From contig NW_026251390.1 in NCBI RefSeq assembly GCF_025118155.1, positions 682,001 to 746,000 of the forward strand: DNA of 64,000 bases. The letters run 5' to 3'. Within the stretch, counting starts at the first letter, position 1. Each line of letters begins with the position of its first letter. The position numbers and the translations under genes are program-made. The notes beneath the pieces were generated by a model. The model was not told the DNA's origin and ran no database searches. It saw nothing but the letters and a program-made list of their open reading frames with translations. Of this stretch, positions 35,240 to 46,720 are shown piece by piece. Origin of the DNA: Cokeromyces recurvatus. Lineage: Eukaryota; Mucoromycota; Mucoromycetes; Mucorales; Mucoraceae.

Positions 35240-38200
35240 TTATAAGAGCTTCAATCCTGCATCTGAAAGTGCTTCTCGTTCAGATTCTGAAAGTGGTGGA
35301 ATTTCATTTAAATTTACTTTGTTAAGCGTAGGCAAAATATCTCGGTAGTCACTGAAGACTAAATGTCGATAATCGATAGTATCTATTTGACTCACAAGGT
35401 AAACTAAAAGACGAGCAAAGCCATGATGACCCAGTGAGACAGCTGCATATTGAGCTACAAACGCTTGATAAAACTGGAAAAAGGGTACTTGTGCCTGTCG
35501 AATATACTCTGATGATAACCGCCAAGCTATCTCTAATGCCTTTAAACTTGTCTTTGTGATGCAGAATATATCCATCCATTCATTGATTTCTTTTATGACT
35601 CGATCATCCCAAAAGATCTCTCTATCAGTGCTCACAATATTCGTCTGACGTCCTTCTCGGTCACCAATTAAGAAAATCTTCATTAGAGCAATGATGCCCA
35701 TATTAGAGTCCAGTTTTAATAGTTCCCTTGCCATCTTCATCGTTCTTGATACTAGAGTTGCAGCATCTACTCTACTTTTCTGTGCTACCTTTGATTTGTC
35801 TAAATGGTAAAGTGCATCAATGGGTGATAGAATAAAGGCATTTAACTGTAATCTATCTTTTTCTTCTACATCACTTAAATCTTCAAATAAGTCTGTGTAC
35901 ATGAGTGTTTTGATAGGTCGACTATCATAACTAAATAAAGATTTAGAAATTATCAAATGTTCTTCATTATGATCCAAATAAAACGGCTTAAGGTCATCAT
36001 TTAATAGTTGATTTGACAAAGATAACTGCAATAATGACTGCGCCAACCATGTTTCAACTAGCCCCATTTGTTTACTCTTAACGCCTGATTCTAATGCTGC
36101 TATTTTAAATTCTATTCTTTCATTTTCACAATGCTTTAACCATAGCCATAGAGCATAGCGGCCTAGCATGTCCCTTGAATAAGATGTTTTTATCAGCGCT
36201 ATTGTCTCTTCTGACTTGAGTTTGCGTTCTGCATCTTCTATAAGGTCGCGGTATAAAGATGTGGTTGGATGAAGTGAGGCATATGCAGTAAGAAATTGGA
36301 TGTAACGAAGGACATAGTTTGTTGTTATAGAAGAAACTGTGTAACCAACAGATTTTGAATTCTCTGCACCTTCTTTTTCTTTTTCTTCTTCTTCTTTTTC
36401 TTCAATCACCGCCTTCCAAACCTCACGCACCGTCTCTGGTTCAGGAGGGAAGAGTTCAATATAGGTTGCCCATGCACTCAGATAGCCTAAAGCAGACTCA
36501 TACAACAACGACAACAAACCTGTTGATCGACCTTCTCGACGACTAGCACGTAGTACAGCAGTTATAGCTGGTAAATAAGCTGTGGGTTGATGCCAATCAA
36601 TAGCATGAGCAGGTATGGACTTGTGAGGATCAGCGGCTAAATGTAAAAGAATTTCCAATAGATGGATGGCCATGGAGGCTCTACTCATCACTTGTTTATC
36701 ATTTGAATGATCGTTCAGAGCAGCTCGAAGCCAATCCATAACAGGTCCTTGAAGATCCTCTAATGTCGGAAGAATAAATCCGTAACAGGCTAAAACATGA
36801 ACAAGACGAAGTGTTTCAAGCTGCAATGCATAAGCTCTTTGTTTCAAATAGTCGCTGTCTGCTATCTCTGGTGAGGTCACTAAGAATCGTAACGTGATCG
36901 TCGCTGCCCTTTCAATCATTCCTTCTGCAATTTTCTTACTTCCTTGCGCCAATAATGTCAGGAGACGTACGGCGGCTAAACTTGGATATCGTTTTGTATT
37001 ATCTGTTGTCATAGGCCATGATGTTTTCAACAAACCCCATTCGACCACCGGTTCTAAAATGTCTTCCTCCTCAATCGCTTCACACACATCCTGTCCAGCT
37101 TCAGCCATACGTACCAAAATACGTACTAAACGGTCTACAGAAGGTGGGTCATGTTCAATCAATTCACTACTATCAGAGGCAAGCAAATAACGTATACGAG
37201 GTAAGAGATTCATTTTAACTAAACCTCGAATGAGATCACGCTCAGCAAGTTCAGCATCATTCTCTTTCTCTTGTTCATCCTGACTCGTTTGTTGGCGTAC
37301 ACGATCCACTAATTCGGAAAGTTTGTCATTTAAACCCTTTCGTTTGATCTTTGTAGTGCCAGCAGGTAAAATGGGACGAGAGAGATGTCCTAGATAACGA
37401 CAGAAATCAGTCACATCCAAAACTGTCTCCTCCCATTCCTCATCATCATTCTCATCTATGATAAGTGCATATAGGGCCTGAATAGCGCTTACCAAGACCA
37501 CCAAGTGACGATCATCCAATGCAGAACGAAGATAGATAGCTGCTGCGTGTTCTTTACCAGTAAAAACTGACCATATTTGACTCCAGACCTTACCATCCTC
37601 TTTAGATCCTTCTTTCATCCTGACTGACCTTTTAGCGCGTTTAATAATACGAGCAATCGTAGTTAAGACCATAGATCGTTGAGAAGGTACTTGACTTCGA
37701 GTTAAATAAAAGAGTTCAGCTAATGTATAACCTGCCTTATCAGGTTCATCACCATGATGATGTAAACCTTGATAACTAGGTATGTTTACATTAGGATCCA
37801 TAATACGACCTTGTAAATCAAATCGAATCTTACGATATACTTTCTCTGCCTCTGAAGGTGGTAATTGTTCATTTAACTTTTCCTTTTCTTCTTCCTGCTC
37901 TTTTAATTCAGGTGTCAAAAAACGACTATCCATCCAAGCTAACTTATCATTCTCTAACGGTACGTCAGGAAAATATTTATTTTTCATTTCTAACAAATCT
38001 TCCTCTTTTTTGTCTACGATATCTTTTGCAAAGGATACTTTTTTCTTTGCTGAACTCTTTTCTACGACTTCTTGCTCAGGAAGGTCTTTATCTATATCGT
38101 TTTTTTTGTTCTTTGTTTTCAACCCCTTCATTAATAATGCAATCGATTCAGGGCTTAACGTGTTCATAATCTCTTCTCGTGCTTCCATAAGTTCCTGTTC

Positions 38201-38863
38201 ACTCATTTCACGAATACGTCTATCGTTTTCTTGGGCATAAAAATCAGATGACATTGGATCAGAGACAGTGGATGTAACCTGTGGGGGGTTCTCTGGACGA
38301 GGAGGCTTTGATTCTTTACCTACTCTTTTCTCCATCATTCTTCTCTTAAATTCACTACGATGAGCAGGTTTAGGGAACCCACCCGTATGACCATGTGCAG
38401 GCTTATTCTCTAATAGAGCTGGTAAAGTAGGTGGTCTTACAACTTTAGCATCAATATCATGTTCAGTAATTTCACCCAACACTTGACCCAACATGGAAGT
38501 TAGATCTAACATTTTCTTACTAACAGGGACATGAGGTTCAGGATTAGGATCGATCACAGGTTCATATTCAATGATTTGGTCATTCTCATTTTGTGAAGGA
38601 TCCTCTAGTGAAGGTAATGGTGTTGAGTTCTCTAATGAAGGCATTTTACTACTTGATGATTCCTTTTTCTCTCCTTGTGCTAAACGTTCAGCGAATAAAC
38701 TACGCTTTCTAGGAGATGGATCAGTAGAAATCGTAGTAGTAGTAGTAGCTGGTTTACGAATTACTTTTGCAGAAGGTATTTGCTCTCCTGCAAAGAACTC
38801 TTCTTGAAGTCTTTCAAGATCATCATCGTCCACATTGAATGTGGGTCGAGTGAATTTACTCAT
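35240..38863 (-). CDS. rpap1: RNA polymerase II-associated protein 1 (RPAP1/Rba50 family)
   Basis: A single uninterrupted frame of 1207 codons, unusual in this intron-rich region. The N-terminus MSKFTRPTFNVDDDDLERLQ is acidic. The RPAP1_N region (about residues 205-250) contains REMSEQELMEAREEIMNTLS PESIALLMKG. The RPAP1_C region (about 345-410) contains KIRFDLQGRIMDPNVNIPSY QGLHHHGDEPDKAGYTLAEL. A long alpha-helical repeat-like C-terminal part (about 410-1207) follows. In yeast and animals this protein helps assemble and import RNA polymerase II and bridges the polymerase and Mediator. The start is the only ATG before the conserved N-terminus; a 37-base T run (38916-38952, A run in the sense strand) lies about 50 bases 5' of it. 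Confidence 0.9.
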   Translation of the reverse strand: MSKFTRPTFNVDDDDLERLQEEFFAGEQIPSAKVIRKPATTTTTISTDPSPRKRSLFAERLAQGEKKESSSSKMPSLENSTPLPSLEDPSQNENDQIIEYEPVIDPNPEPHVPVSKKMLDLTSMLGQVLGEITEHDIDAKVVRPPTLPALLENKPAHGHTGGFPKPAHRSEFKRRMMEKRVGKESKPPRPENPPQVTSTVSDPMSSDFYAQENDRRIREMSEQELMEAREEIMNTLSPESIALLMKGLKTKNKKNDIDKDLPEQEVVEKSSAKKKVSFAKDIVDKKEEDLLEMKNKYFPDVPLENDKLAWMDSRFLTPELKEQEEEKEKLNEQLPPSEAEKVYRKIRFDLQGRIMDPNVNIPSYQGLHHHGDEPDKAGYTLAELFYLTRSQVPSQRSMVLTTIARIIKRAKRSVRMKEGSKEDGKVWSQIWSVFTGKEHAAAIYLRSALDDRHLVVLVSAIQALYALIIDENDDEEWEETVLDVTDFCRYLGHLSRPILPAGTTKIKRKGLNDKLSELVDRVRQQTSQDEQEKENDAELAERDLIRGLVKMNLLPRIRYLLASDSSELIEHDPPSVDRLVRILVRMAEAGQDVCEAIEEEDILEPVVEWGLLKTSWPMTTDNTKRYPSLAAVRLLTLLAQGSKKIAEGMIERAATITLRFLVTSPEIADSDYLKQRAYALQLETLRLVHVLACYGFILPTLEDLQGPVMDWLRAALNDHSNDKQVMSRASMAIHLLEILLHLAADPHKSIPAHAIDWHQPTAYLPAITAVLRASRREGRSTGLLSLLYESALGYLSAWATYIELFPPEPETVREVWKAVIEEKEEEEKEKEGAENSKSVGYTVSSITTNYVLRYIQFLTAYASLHPTTSLYRDLIEDAERKLKSEETIALIKTSYSRDMLGRYALWLWLKHCENERIEFKIAALESGVKSKQMGLVETWLAQSLLQLSLSNQLLNDDLKPFYLDHNEEHLIISKSLFSYDSRPIKTLMYTDLFEDLSDVEEKDRLQLNAFILSPIDALYHLDKSKVAQKSRVDAATLVSRTMKMARELLKLDSNMGIIALMKIFLIGDREGRQTNIVSTDREIFWDDRVIKEINEWMDIFCITKTSLKALEIAWRLSSEYIRQAQVPFFQFYQAFVAQYAAVSLGHHGFARLLVYLVSQIDTIDYRHLVFSDYRDILPTLNKVNLNEIPPLSESEREALSDAGLKLL

Positions 38864-38911
38864 GTTTTTATTATTTCAAGAAGAAAAATAAAAATAAAAA
38901 GAATGAATTAA

Positions 38912-38953
<42 letters not shown>

Positions 38954-39221
38954 AAAGCCTTTTGACTGAGGTTGAATTTAGTGAATAAGATTTTCGCTTA
39001 TTATTATTTATATTATGCAATAATCCTATATGATTTTCTATTCTATTTTAAGGGAACTCTTCTTTTTATTATTGTGTATTGTTAGATTATATTACATTAA
39101 ACAAATTTGTTCTTTATTATATTATGTACAGAATATTATAGAAGGCAATTTTTTCTCTCTTTTTTTTTTTTTTATCTATGAAATAAAATAAGCAGAGAAG
39201 CTATGCATAAAGATCGTACTT

Positions 39222-40776
39222 TTATGTATTAACGAATTTCACTAAAAAAAAAAAAAAAAAAAAAAAGATAGTTAAGCATAAGAAATAATAACGTTAGTTA
39301 ACTTACATTTATATAACTTTGTTTGCCTCTTTTGAAGTGGCTTCTTTTTATATACTGGCTGAATATCATTTAATACTTTTTCATCAATAGGTGTAATAGA
39401 AGATTCAAAATTCTAAATGTAAACAATGTAAATAAACAAGTAAAAGATAATGATGCTTTACTTACATTTGGATTTTTCATGTTATTCATTTCAATAAAAT
39501 GACGAAGATCTTCATCAATATCTTCTTCCATAGCTTTATTTTCTGCTGAAACTAGACCTAATGTTCCTTTTTTAAGTTTCATTAATACGCGCTTTCTTCT
39601 AGAAGGCTCGTTTAAGAATGGTATCATAAAGGACCTGTAGACCTTGTTACTGTTAAAGAAACCAGGACCAACAGAGAAAGTAGGATCATCCGAATGAAAT
39701 AAAGAAGGATCATAATGTCTAAAAGGATTTATTTTATGTTCTTCTATTTTGAAAGGTTCATCATCATCATCATCACTTTCGGTTAGCTTCATCCTCATAG
39801 AATCTGAATAATAATCATCTATGGGTTGTGACATGGATACAGTATAATGATTTGGTTTTCCTTCTAAGAGGGGTTGTTGTGTCATAAAGTACTGTTTAAG
39901 ACTATTTTGATGTTGTTGTTTTGCTTGTTGATTTAATTGTTGTCTACGTAAATATGGGTTATGAATACGACGTGGAGTCTTTAATAAATAAGGATTCTTT
40001 CTAGACTGTGAACTGCCTAAGATTAAACGTGGTTGTTGTGTAGAGGGGACATCTGTCATGACTGTATCTTCTTCATCTAACATGTTTGTTTTTGGAGGTA
40101 AAGGTTGGGAGAAACTAATGATAGTAGAAGTAGGGGAGGCTGTAGTGGTAGCAGTAGTAGAAGAAGAAGTAGATGTTGTTTCTAGCCAAAAGGCTTCTTC
40201 TTCAGTTAATGGTCTTCCATTGACTTTAGATAAAGACATGGTAGGACTAGATGTTAAAGAATTTTTAAGGTCATTGTTAACTTCATTCATGTTTAAATGA
40301 TCTTGTTGAGAACCATCTTGCGTCATGAATGAATTAATTCTATCTAGATCAGATGGCTGCAAAGAACCAACAATAGAAATGTTTTCATGAGTCAATTGTC
40401 TAGATAAATGAACTGATTGTGTAGATGCTTGGGAATCTGCTGTTTGTTGACTATCAACATCAGAAACTAAAGTTGTCTGGTCACTCTTCAGACTTGATTT
40501 CTTCTCTCTTGCTTCACTTTCTTTCTGAAGTTCTTTTTTTAACTGATTATATTTTTTATAAAATTTTTCTAAAATTTTTCTTTTTGTTTTTAGCACAGCA
40601 TATAAGCTTGTCGTCACCATTTATTTATTTATATTTACCAATATTAGGTCTTTCACTAATATCTTTTACAGTTACAGGACGTCCATGTTTCTCTTCAAAT
40701 ACATGTTCCCATTTTTTCAAGTCTTTTTTTGTACGCAATACTTTTTTTTGTAATAATCTGTATTCATCATCATTCA
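39222..40776 (-). CDS. sld2: DNA replication regulator Sld2 (Drc1) family
   Basis: The start at 40776 gives MNDDEYRLLQKKVLRTKKDL KKWEHVFEEKHGRPVTVKDI SERPNI, and across an intron EKFYKKYNQLKKELQ. This W-E-x2-F-x3-H-G-R-x-P-x4-D-I pattern is the conserved N-terminus of Sld2 and RECQL4. The middle is Ser/Thr/Gln-rich with several SP/TP sites and a basic stretch (LLKTPRRIHNPYLRRQ). The C-terminus reads PLQKRQTKLYK, then over a predicted intron with a TAACTAAC branch-like motif to LKFVNT-stop, resembling the family's QKR-T-R-R-V end. When CDK-phosphorylated, Sld2 binds Dpb11 to recruit polymerase epsilon and GINS and fire origins. The last intron is inferred; without it the protein ends ten codons later, in KCKLTNVIISYA. 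Confidence 0.82.
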
Positions 40777-41592
40777 TTATGAAATTATTTTTTTAATGTA
40801 ATAAAGAAGAAGAAGTTTTAAGAAAGGAAATAAGTTAAAAATAAATAAAAGAATGCATTCGTAAATGGAGAAGTAGTACCATTTATTTTAATTAGGGAGA
40901 AACAGGCATGTCTACAGTCACGGTGAAACGCGTAAATTGCTAATTTTTTTTTTATTGTAATCAAACCGCGACTTTTTTTTTTTTTTTTTCAAAGCCATTA
41001 TACAGGCAATGAGCTGCAATTTTTGAAGTGTAACAGATTGGACGAAATCTATTTGGAAAAAAAAAAAAAAAAAAAAACTGCCATTGTCAATAATATTGAT
41101 AGAAAAAGAAAATATTAAGGGGTGCTTATTGTCATCATATATCGACAATAGTAATGACATATAAATCTATTCATTTTTTTTTCTTTTCAATAAATTAAGG
41201 AGGAAGAATATTTTCCCCCGTATATAAAAAGCATTGATTTAATTGGACCAAATTGTATTGAACACTATATGCACTACTGGGAAATTCTTTCCTCTCTACT
41301 ATTTGTATAATAACAATGAGGGGGGAAGAGAAAATATAAAATAGAGTTCATATTTCATACATTAAATTATGACTAAAGCAGAATATGAAGGTTACTCAAA
41401 AATAGCTTGTTCCCTTTATTAGATTAATGCTGACAAGAAGAAAAAAAGGATTAGTTTTTACCCTGCAATTATTTACCATCTATAACGGATGTTATATTTA
41501 AAACTTTACTTTTTTTTTTCTTCTTTTTTCTTTCTTTCTTTCTTTCTTACTTTAATTGTTTCAATTTGTAATAACAAAAAAAGGGAAAAAGA
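40777..41592. other. Divergent promoter region, SLD2 / carnitine acetyltransferase
   Basis: 816 bases between two divergent start codons. It holds A and T runs and a TATATAAAAAG motif at about 41221, about 370 bases 5' of the acetyltransferase ATG. No reading frame of note. Confidence 0.5.
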
Positions 41593-42419
41593 ATGGCGCC
41601 TGCTGTAAGTTAACTAAACTCATTATGTACATTGATATGTACTTAATCTTTTTTTTCTTTCTTTTCCTTTGTTTTTATTTATTTAGAATCCTAAAACACC
41701 AGTAGATACAAATGCAGCTGGTCCAATGCTTCGTTATCAAAAGAATTTACCTAAATTACCAGTACCTTCACTGAAGGATACACTTCAAAAATATCTCAAG
41801 ACAGTTCATCCTCTCTTAACCCCCGAGGAATATAAAGAAACTGAGCAAGCAGTTAAAGAATTTGAAGCTCCAGGTGGTCTCGGTCAAGAGCTTCAAAGAC
41901 GTCTCGTAGCTCGTGCTAATGATCCAAAGATCGTCAACTGGATGGAAGAGTGGTGGCTCGATCAAGCGTATATGGGTTATCGTGACCCTGTTGTCGTCTA
42001 TGTGTCTTATTTCTTTGCATATAAGGATGATAAGCTTCGTAAATTACCTGCTAAACGTGCCGCTGCTATTACGACAGCTGCATTAGAATTTAAAAAACAG
42101 GTAGTTCAATATCAATTAGAACCTGAATATGCTAAAGGGGAACCCATTTGTATGGATTCTTATAAATATATGTTCAATAATTGTCGTATTGCGAAAAAAC
42201 CAAGTGATTTACCTGCTACCTTTGATCCTTTTAAGAATACACATATCATTGCTATTCGCAAAAATAAATTCTTTGTAGTCGAGACAGTTCATGATGGTGT
42301 TCAATTGAGTACGGATGAATTAGAACAACAATTTCAACGAGTTATTGATCAAGCAGGTGATATAAAGGGTATTCCTGTTGGTGTCTTGACAGCTTGGAAT
42401 AGAGATAAATGGACTGATG

Positions 42420-42458
<39 letters not shown>

Positions 42459-43770
42459 AACAATAGAATATAGACTCATCTATCTATAAATTATAGGCTC
42501 GAGATGCTTTATTAGCAGCAAATCCTTTAAATAAGCAAGTCATGGAAAAAATTGAAACTGCTTCCTTTGTAGTTTGTCTTGATGATTTAACTCCAAAGAC
42601 AAGAGATGAATTTTGTCGTGCTTGCTGGCATGGTGATGGTCGTAATCGTTATTTTGATAAACCGCTTCAATTCATTATATTTGAAAATGGTAAAGCTGGT
42701 TTTATGGGAGAGGTAAATATATATTTCTTTCATTCATTTTTTATGTAACGGGAATAAATATACATGTATATACATATCTATTTATTTATTCCGGGTATTT
42801 ATATCTTATTATAATTAGCACTCTTGTATGGATGGTACAGCCACTTGCCGATTAAATGAATATATATGTAATGGGTAAAGTATATATATATATATATTCT
42901 TTTTAATTGATATACTAATTAAAGTCTTATCATCTCTATAGACTTGCTAAGAATTTGATCCATCATGGTTCTAACAAAGCTCGTGCACATCTTCCTCCTC
43001 CTCAAGAGTTGACCTTTATATTAAATAGAAAACTAGAAGAAACAATAAAGATGGCGGAAAATGATTTTGAAGCTTTGATAGCTAAACATGAAATGACTGT
43101 CCTTGCTTATCAATCCTTTGGTAAGAATCTGATCAAGAAGTTTAAATGTTCCCCTGATGGATTTGTTCAAATGGCTATTCAATTAGCCTATTATAAAATG
43201 TTTGGTGTCTCTCGTCCTACTTATGAATCAGGACAGACTCGTAAATTTCAACACGGTCGCACTGAGACATCACGTACTGTCTCAGATGAATCCGTAGCCT
43301 TTGTCAAGATAATGGAAGACCCATATGCTTCAAATGAGGCCAAGATTCGTGCCCTTCGTGCTGCTCTCAAGGCACAGGGACAGTATATGGCAACAGCCAT
43401 TAATGCTCAAGGTGTAGATCGTCACCTGTTTGGTCTTAAAAATAGTTTGAAACCCAATGAAGAACCACCTACTCTTTTCAAGGATCCTGCTTATGCTTAT
43501 TCATCTCATTGGTATTTATCAACCTCTCAATTAACGTCTGAGCACTTTGATGGTTATGGCTGGGGACAAGTCGTTAACGATGGCTTTGGCGTTGCTTACA
43601 TGATTAAAAACAATGCCCTCCAGTTTAACATTGCAAGTGTAAAAGATTTAGAAGTTCATGGTAAAAAATATGTAAACGGCACCTTTCAATTCAAGCAGTG
43701 TATTGAAGATGCTTGTGATGAATTACGAGATTTATTGACAGTAGAACTTCCTGCTCAAGCTAAATTATAA
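41593..43770 (+). CDS. cat2: Carnitine O-acetyltransferase, with peroxisomal targeting signal
   Basis: Five exons (41593-41604, 41687-42418, 42497-42712, 42819-42874, 42942-43770) join to 614 residues. Motifs of the choline/carnitine acyltransferase family are MLRYQKNLPKLPVPSL at the N-terminus, WMEEWWLDQAYMGYRDPVVV, GEHSCMDGT joined across an intron with the catalytic His, YESGQTRKFQHGRTET, and the C-terminal GYGWGQVVNDGFGVAYMI. The enzyme moves acetyl groups between CoA and carnitine so that acetyl units leave peroxisomes or enter mitochondria, which matters for growth on fatty acids or acetate. The C-terminus is AKL, a peroxisomal PTS1. The first exon has only 12 coding bases (MAPA). No clear mitochondrial presequence is seen from this start; an alternative upstream start cannot be excluded. 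Confidence 0.93.
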
Positions 43771-43955
43771 AAAAAAATCATGTTGTAGTATTTTGATTCA
43801 TATTGTAATCAAATAAATATAATGAGACAAGTTGAACCTTAAAGAAAAATAATAAAAAAAAATGAGGATAAATGTTTATGAATAGTATAATAATAATAAG
43901 GCTAAAGTATTTTGAGGCATCATCATCATAATCTCTCTCTCCCTCTCCCAGTAAG

Positions 43956-43986
<31 letters not shown>

Positions 43987-44056
43987 ATCATATACGTGTT
44001 TCATTATAATTTGACTACGACGGCGACTGATAGATGGATTATACAATAAAATAGTT

Positions 44057-45444
44057 TTATTCTACCTTTTTTATTGGTGGAATAATTAAACATTGAATAC
44101 CTAAAAATTCACAAAAACTATTGATTACCACTATAGCCCATCTCATATAAGCAATAACTGCAAATCCAAAGTAAGCTAACAAGAAGGCATACTCTGATTT
44201 TGGTGTAAAAATAGGTCCTCTAATAGTTAGATAAACAAAAAAAAATGTTTATATTAGTTTTTATCATAATAAATTATACACGGGTTTACTTCTACTTTAC
44301 ATGATGACTGGAAATAAAATGGGTATATTTGTCAAAATAGCACCTATCATTAAAGGGATCAATAGAACAGTAAATTTAGGAAACTTGGATTTAGTTAAAT
44401 GAGCTAAAATCACTTTTGTAGCCATTCTTCCAAACACGATACCAGTAGTGATAGCAAATAATATAAAATGTTGATGTGTCAAGATAGTTGAATAAGGAGA
44501 CATAATCCAAGCATAAAAACAAATGATATAGGTTGCAATAGGCATATTTTGAACTAACATTGTTCTAAGAAAAGGTTGTTGTCTTTGTTTACAAGCTTTA
44601 TACATTGCATAAAAACTATGATTCAAAGTTTAATGTCTGTCTATCCATTCATATATATATATATATATATATATCAAGCTCTCTTGCTCTATTAATACTT
44701 ACCATGTAGGGGCATGGGTAAATAAAAATAAACATCCAATCCACCAAATGACTGCATGAGAGACTGGTATATCTTGTATCATCTTGGGCAGCCATGCGAC
44801 TTTGACTGCCTCTTTCATTGGTACTTTCCATATACCGGGACCTGATATATATGTATATAGGGAAGTGGTAATGAATGAGCACGCACACACACACACATAC
44901 ACACACACACGCATATATATATATATTCTTTCTATTCTTTTACTGCTCTTACCGTATACACCAGATAGAATGAAAATAAAACAAGATAAAAGGACACCTT
45001 CAGTTGGACCATTAATATAACCCAAATAAAGTGTACCTGTATGATATTCTTCCACTGTCGATAAATAAAATCCCAACATGGCAATACTATACAATAAGAC
45101 ACTTGCCTTTGAATGACCTAATCCAACAGCAGTTGCTTGTAAGATGGCAGCAAAGGAACAATTAATAGCATCACATCCATGATCAAATAATTCACCTAAA
45201 GGACTTGAAGTACCTGTTCTCCTTGCTTGTTTACCATCTACATTATCAAATGTAGAATAAAGCCATAAACCAATGGCAAAACTAAAATAAATCCATCTTA
45301 TCTCTGATACATCCTCATTACCCATATCAGGAACAAACAGGATGGCTAGAATGACGTTCAAAACCATAAAGAGTAATCCTGTCAAAGTAATCAAGTTGGG
45401 ACTACAATTGAGTTAATGTAGATGAATTATAGATGAAGCCATAA

Positions 45445-45489
<45 letters not shown>

Positions 45490-45656
45490 TACGCCATATT
45501 GATAGGAAAAAATTGAACGCACCAATTCCAATAATGACTCAAAACATATCTACTTACGAATGATTTGTCTATTGCTCTATATTTATATAAATGAAGTGCG
45601 CTTAATTGCTCTCTTGTTAAAAATTCTGCCTTTAATACAGTTGATGATCCAAACAT
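44057..45656 (-). CDS. Choline/ethanolamine phosphotransferase (CDP-alcohol type)
   Basis: The start at 45656 gives MFGSSTVLKAEFLTREQLSA and LHLYKYRAIDKSFVSRYVLS; an intron carrying a 42-base A run precedes the exon PNLITLTGLLFMVLN. The family signature D-G-x2-A-R-x8-G-x3-D-x3-D is complete: DNVDGKQARRTGTSSPLGEL FDHGCDA. Several membrane helices follow, and the C-terminus is ...CLIIPPIKKVE. The enzyme transfers phosphocholine or phosphoethanolamine from the CDP-alcohol to diacylglycerol in the ER, the last Kennedy-pathway step. The CPT1 and EPT1 types cannot be separated by eye. Exons in the 44.3-44.9 kb part are separated by AT and CA simple repeats. Confidence 0.9.
45446..45487 (+). repeat. 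42-base A homopolymer in the phosphotransferase intron
   Basis: Uninterrupted A run on the plus strand inside the first intron of the minus-strand gene. Confidence 0.9.
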
Positions 45657-46369
45657 GAGAATATATATATGTATATATATATGAGTGAGAGAGAGAGAGA
45701 GAAAGAAAGAGAGAGAGAGAAAAAGGGAAAGGATATAATATATATAGAATACTGATCAAATCTCTGTACGATATTGCTTGCTTATAGACTCTTCTTTCAT
45801 ATACGTTACACCCGACCCCCAACAAATATGATCTATTTCACATGAAAAAAAAAGGTCCCTTGGTATCATCTTTACCGACAGACGATGGTTAAAAAGAAGT
45901 AATATGATGATGCACCAAGAGAAAAAAAAAGAAAGAACTCAGAAGAAACAAGAATAGTTATCAAAATGTAAATTTCCTCCTTATCATCAAAATAGATAGC
46001 GTTGAAAAAAAAAATGCATAATTTATCAGGCCATGAGACCTTGAAATGATAATCATTTTTATATGATAGAAACTGTATTAATTTATCTTGATAATAAGAT
46101 CAAAGACATAGTTAACATGAATAATTGATAAATTCACCCCAGTTTTTTTTTTTTTTTTTTTTTTTTCGTATGAATCAAAATTAAAATTTAGATATTTATT
46201 ATATTTATCTTTTTTGGATAAAGCAAAAGAAGTATACTAGCTCTTTAGGCTTATATTTGTCTGTAAAAAAAAAAAAAATAACCTAAATCCCAAAACAGAA
46301 AAAGCCATACGGCGATAATAATAATTCAATGTGACACATGTTTAGAGTCAATTCTTCTTTTGGCTCTAC
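45657..46369. other. Intergenic, no gene seen
   Basis: A purine-rich GAGA tract (about 45688-45735) lies just 5' of the phosphotransferase start. The rest is AT-rich. Confidence 0.5.
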
Positions 46370-46570
46370 CTTCGCCTTTTCAAATAGATGGAGAAATAGA
46401 CATCATGTTCCTGGCAGTGTTCATATCACATTACCAAAGTAATATCGCATCCCATTTTGCAAACAAATACACTCTGATCTTTAACGTGAGCGACGACATT
46501 ATCCAAAGAATCAGTGTTACATCGACTTCAAGTACGGTATTTATCAGTTGGTACAACTACAAGGTCACCC

Positions 46571-46605
<35 letters not shown>

Positions 46606-46720
46606 GACATCACCACAAGACATCAATCACACCCCATATATCTGAATCCTTTTAAGCTGTACCTAATCTTTGCCTGTCATTCTGGATCCAAATACTATAT
46701 AACAGTACTTCCTTCTTGTA
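46370..46720 (-). pseudogene. Decayed Fanzor/TnpB-like nuclease fragment (relic 4)
   Basis: Minus-strand remnants in several frames are collinear with relic A: SRMTGKD-stop-VQLKRIQIYGV (compare the GDG motif region), then GDLVVVPTDKYRT at the RuvC-II position (Glu replaced by Lys) and a Cys remnant SRCNTDSLDNVVAHVKDQSV followed by FVCKMGCDIT. Finally CDMNTARNMMSISPSI sits at RuvC-III, with the Asp codon at plus-strand 46425-46427. Stops interrupt each frame and a 26-base A run splits the fragment. The open frame on the opposite strand here is a by-product. Confidence 0.6.
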
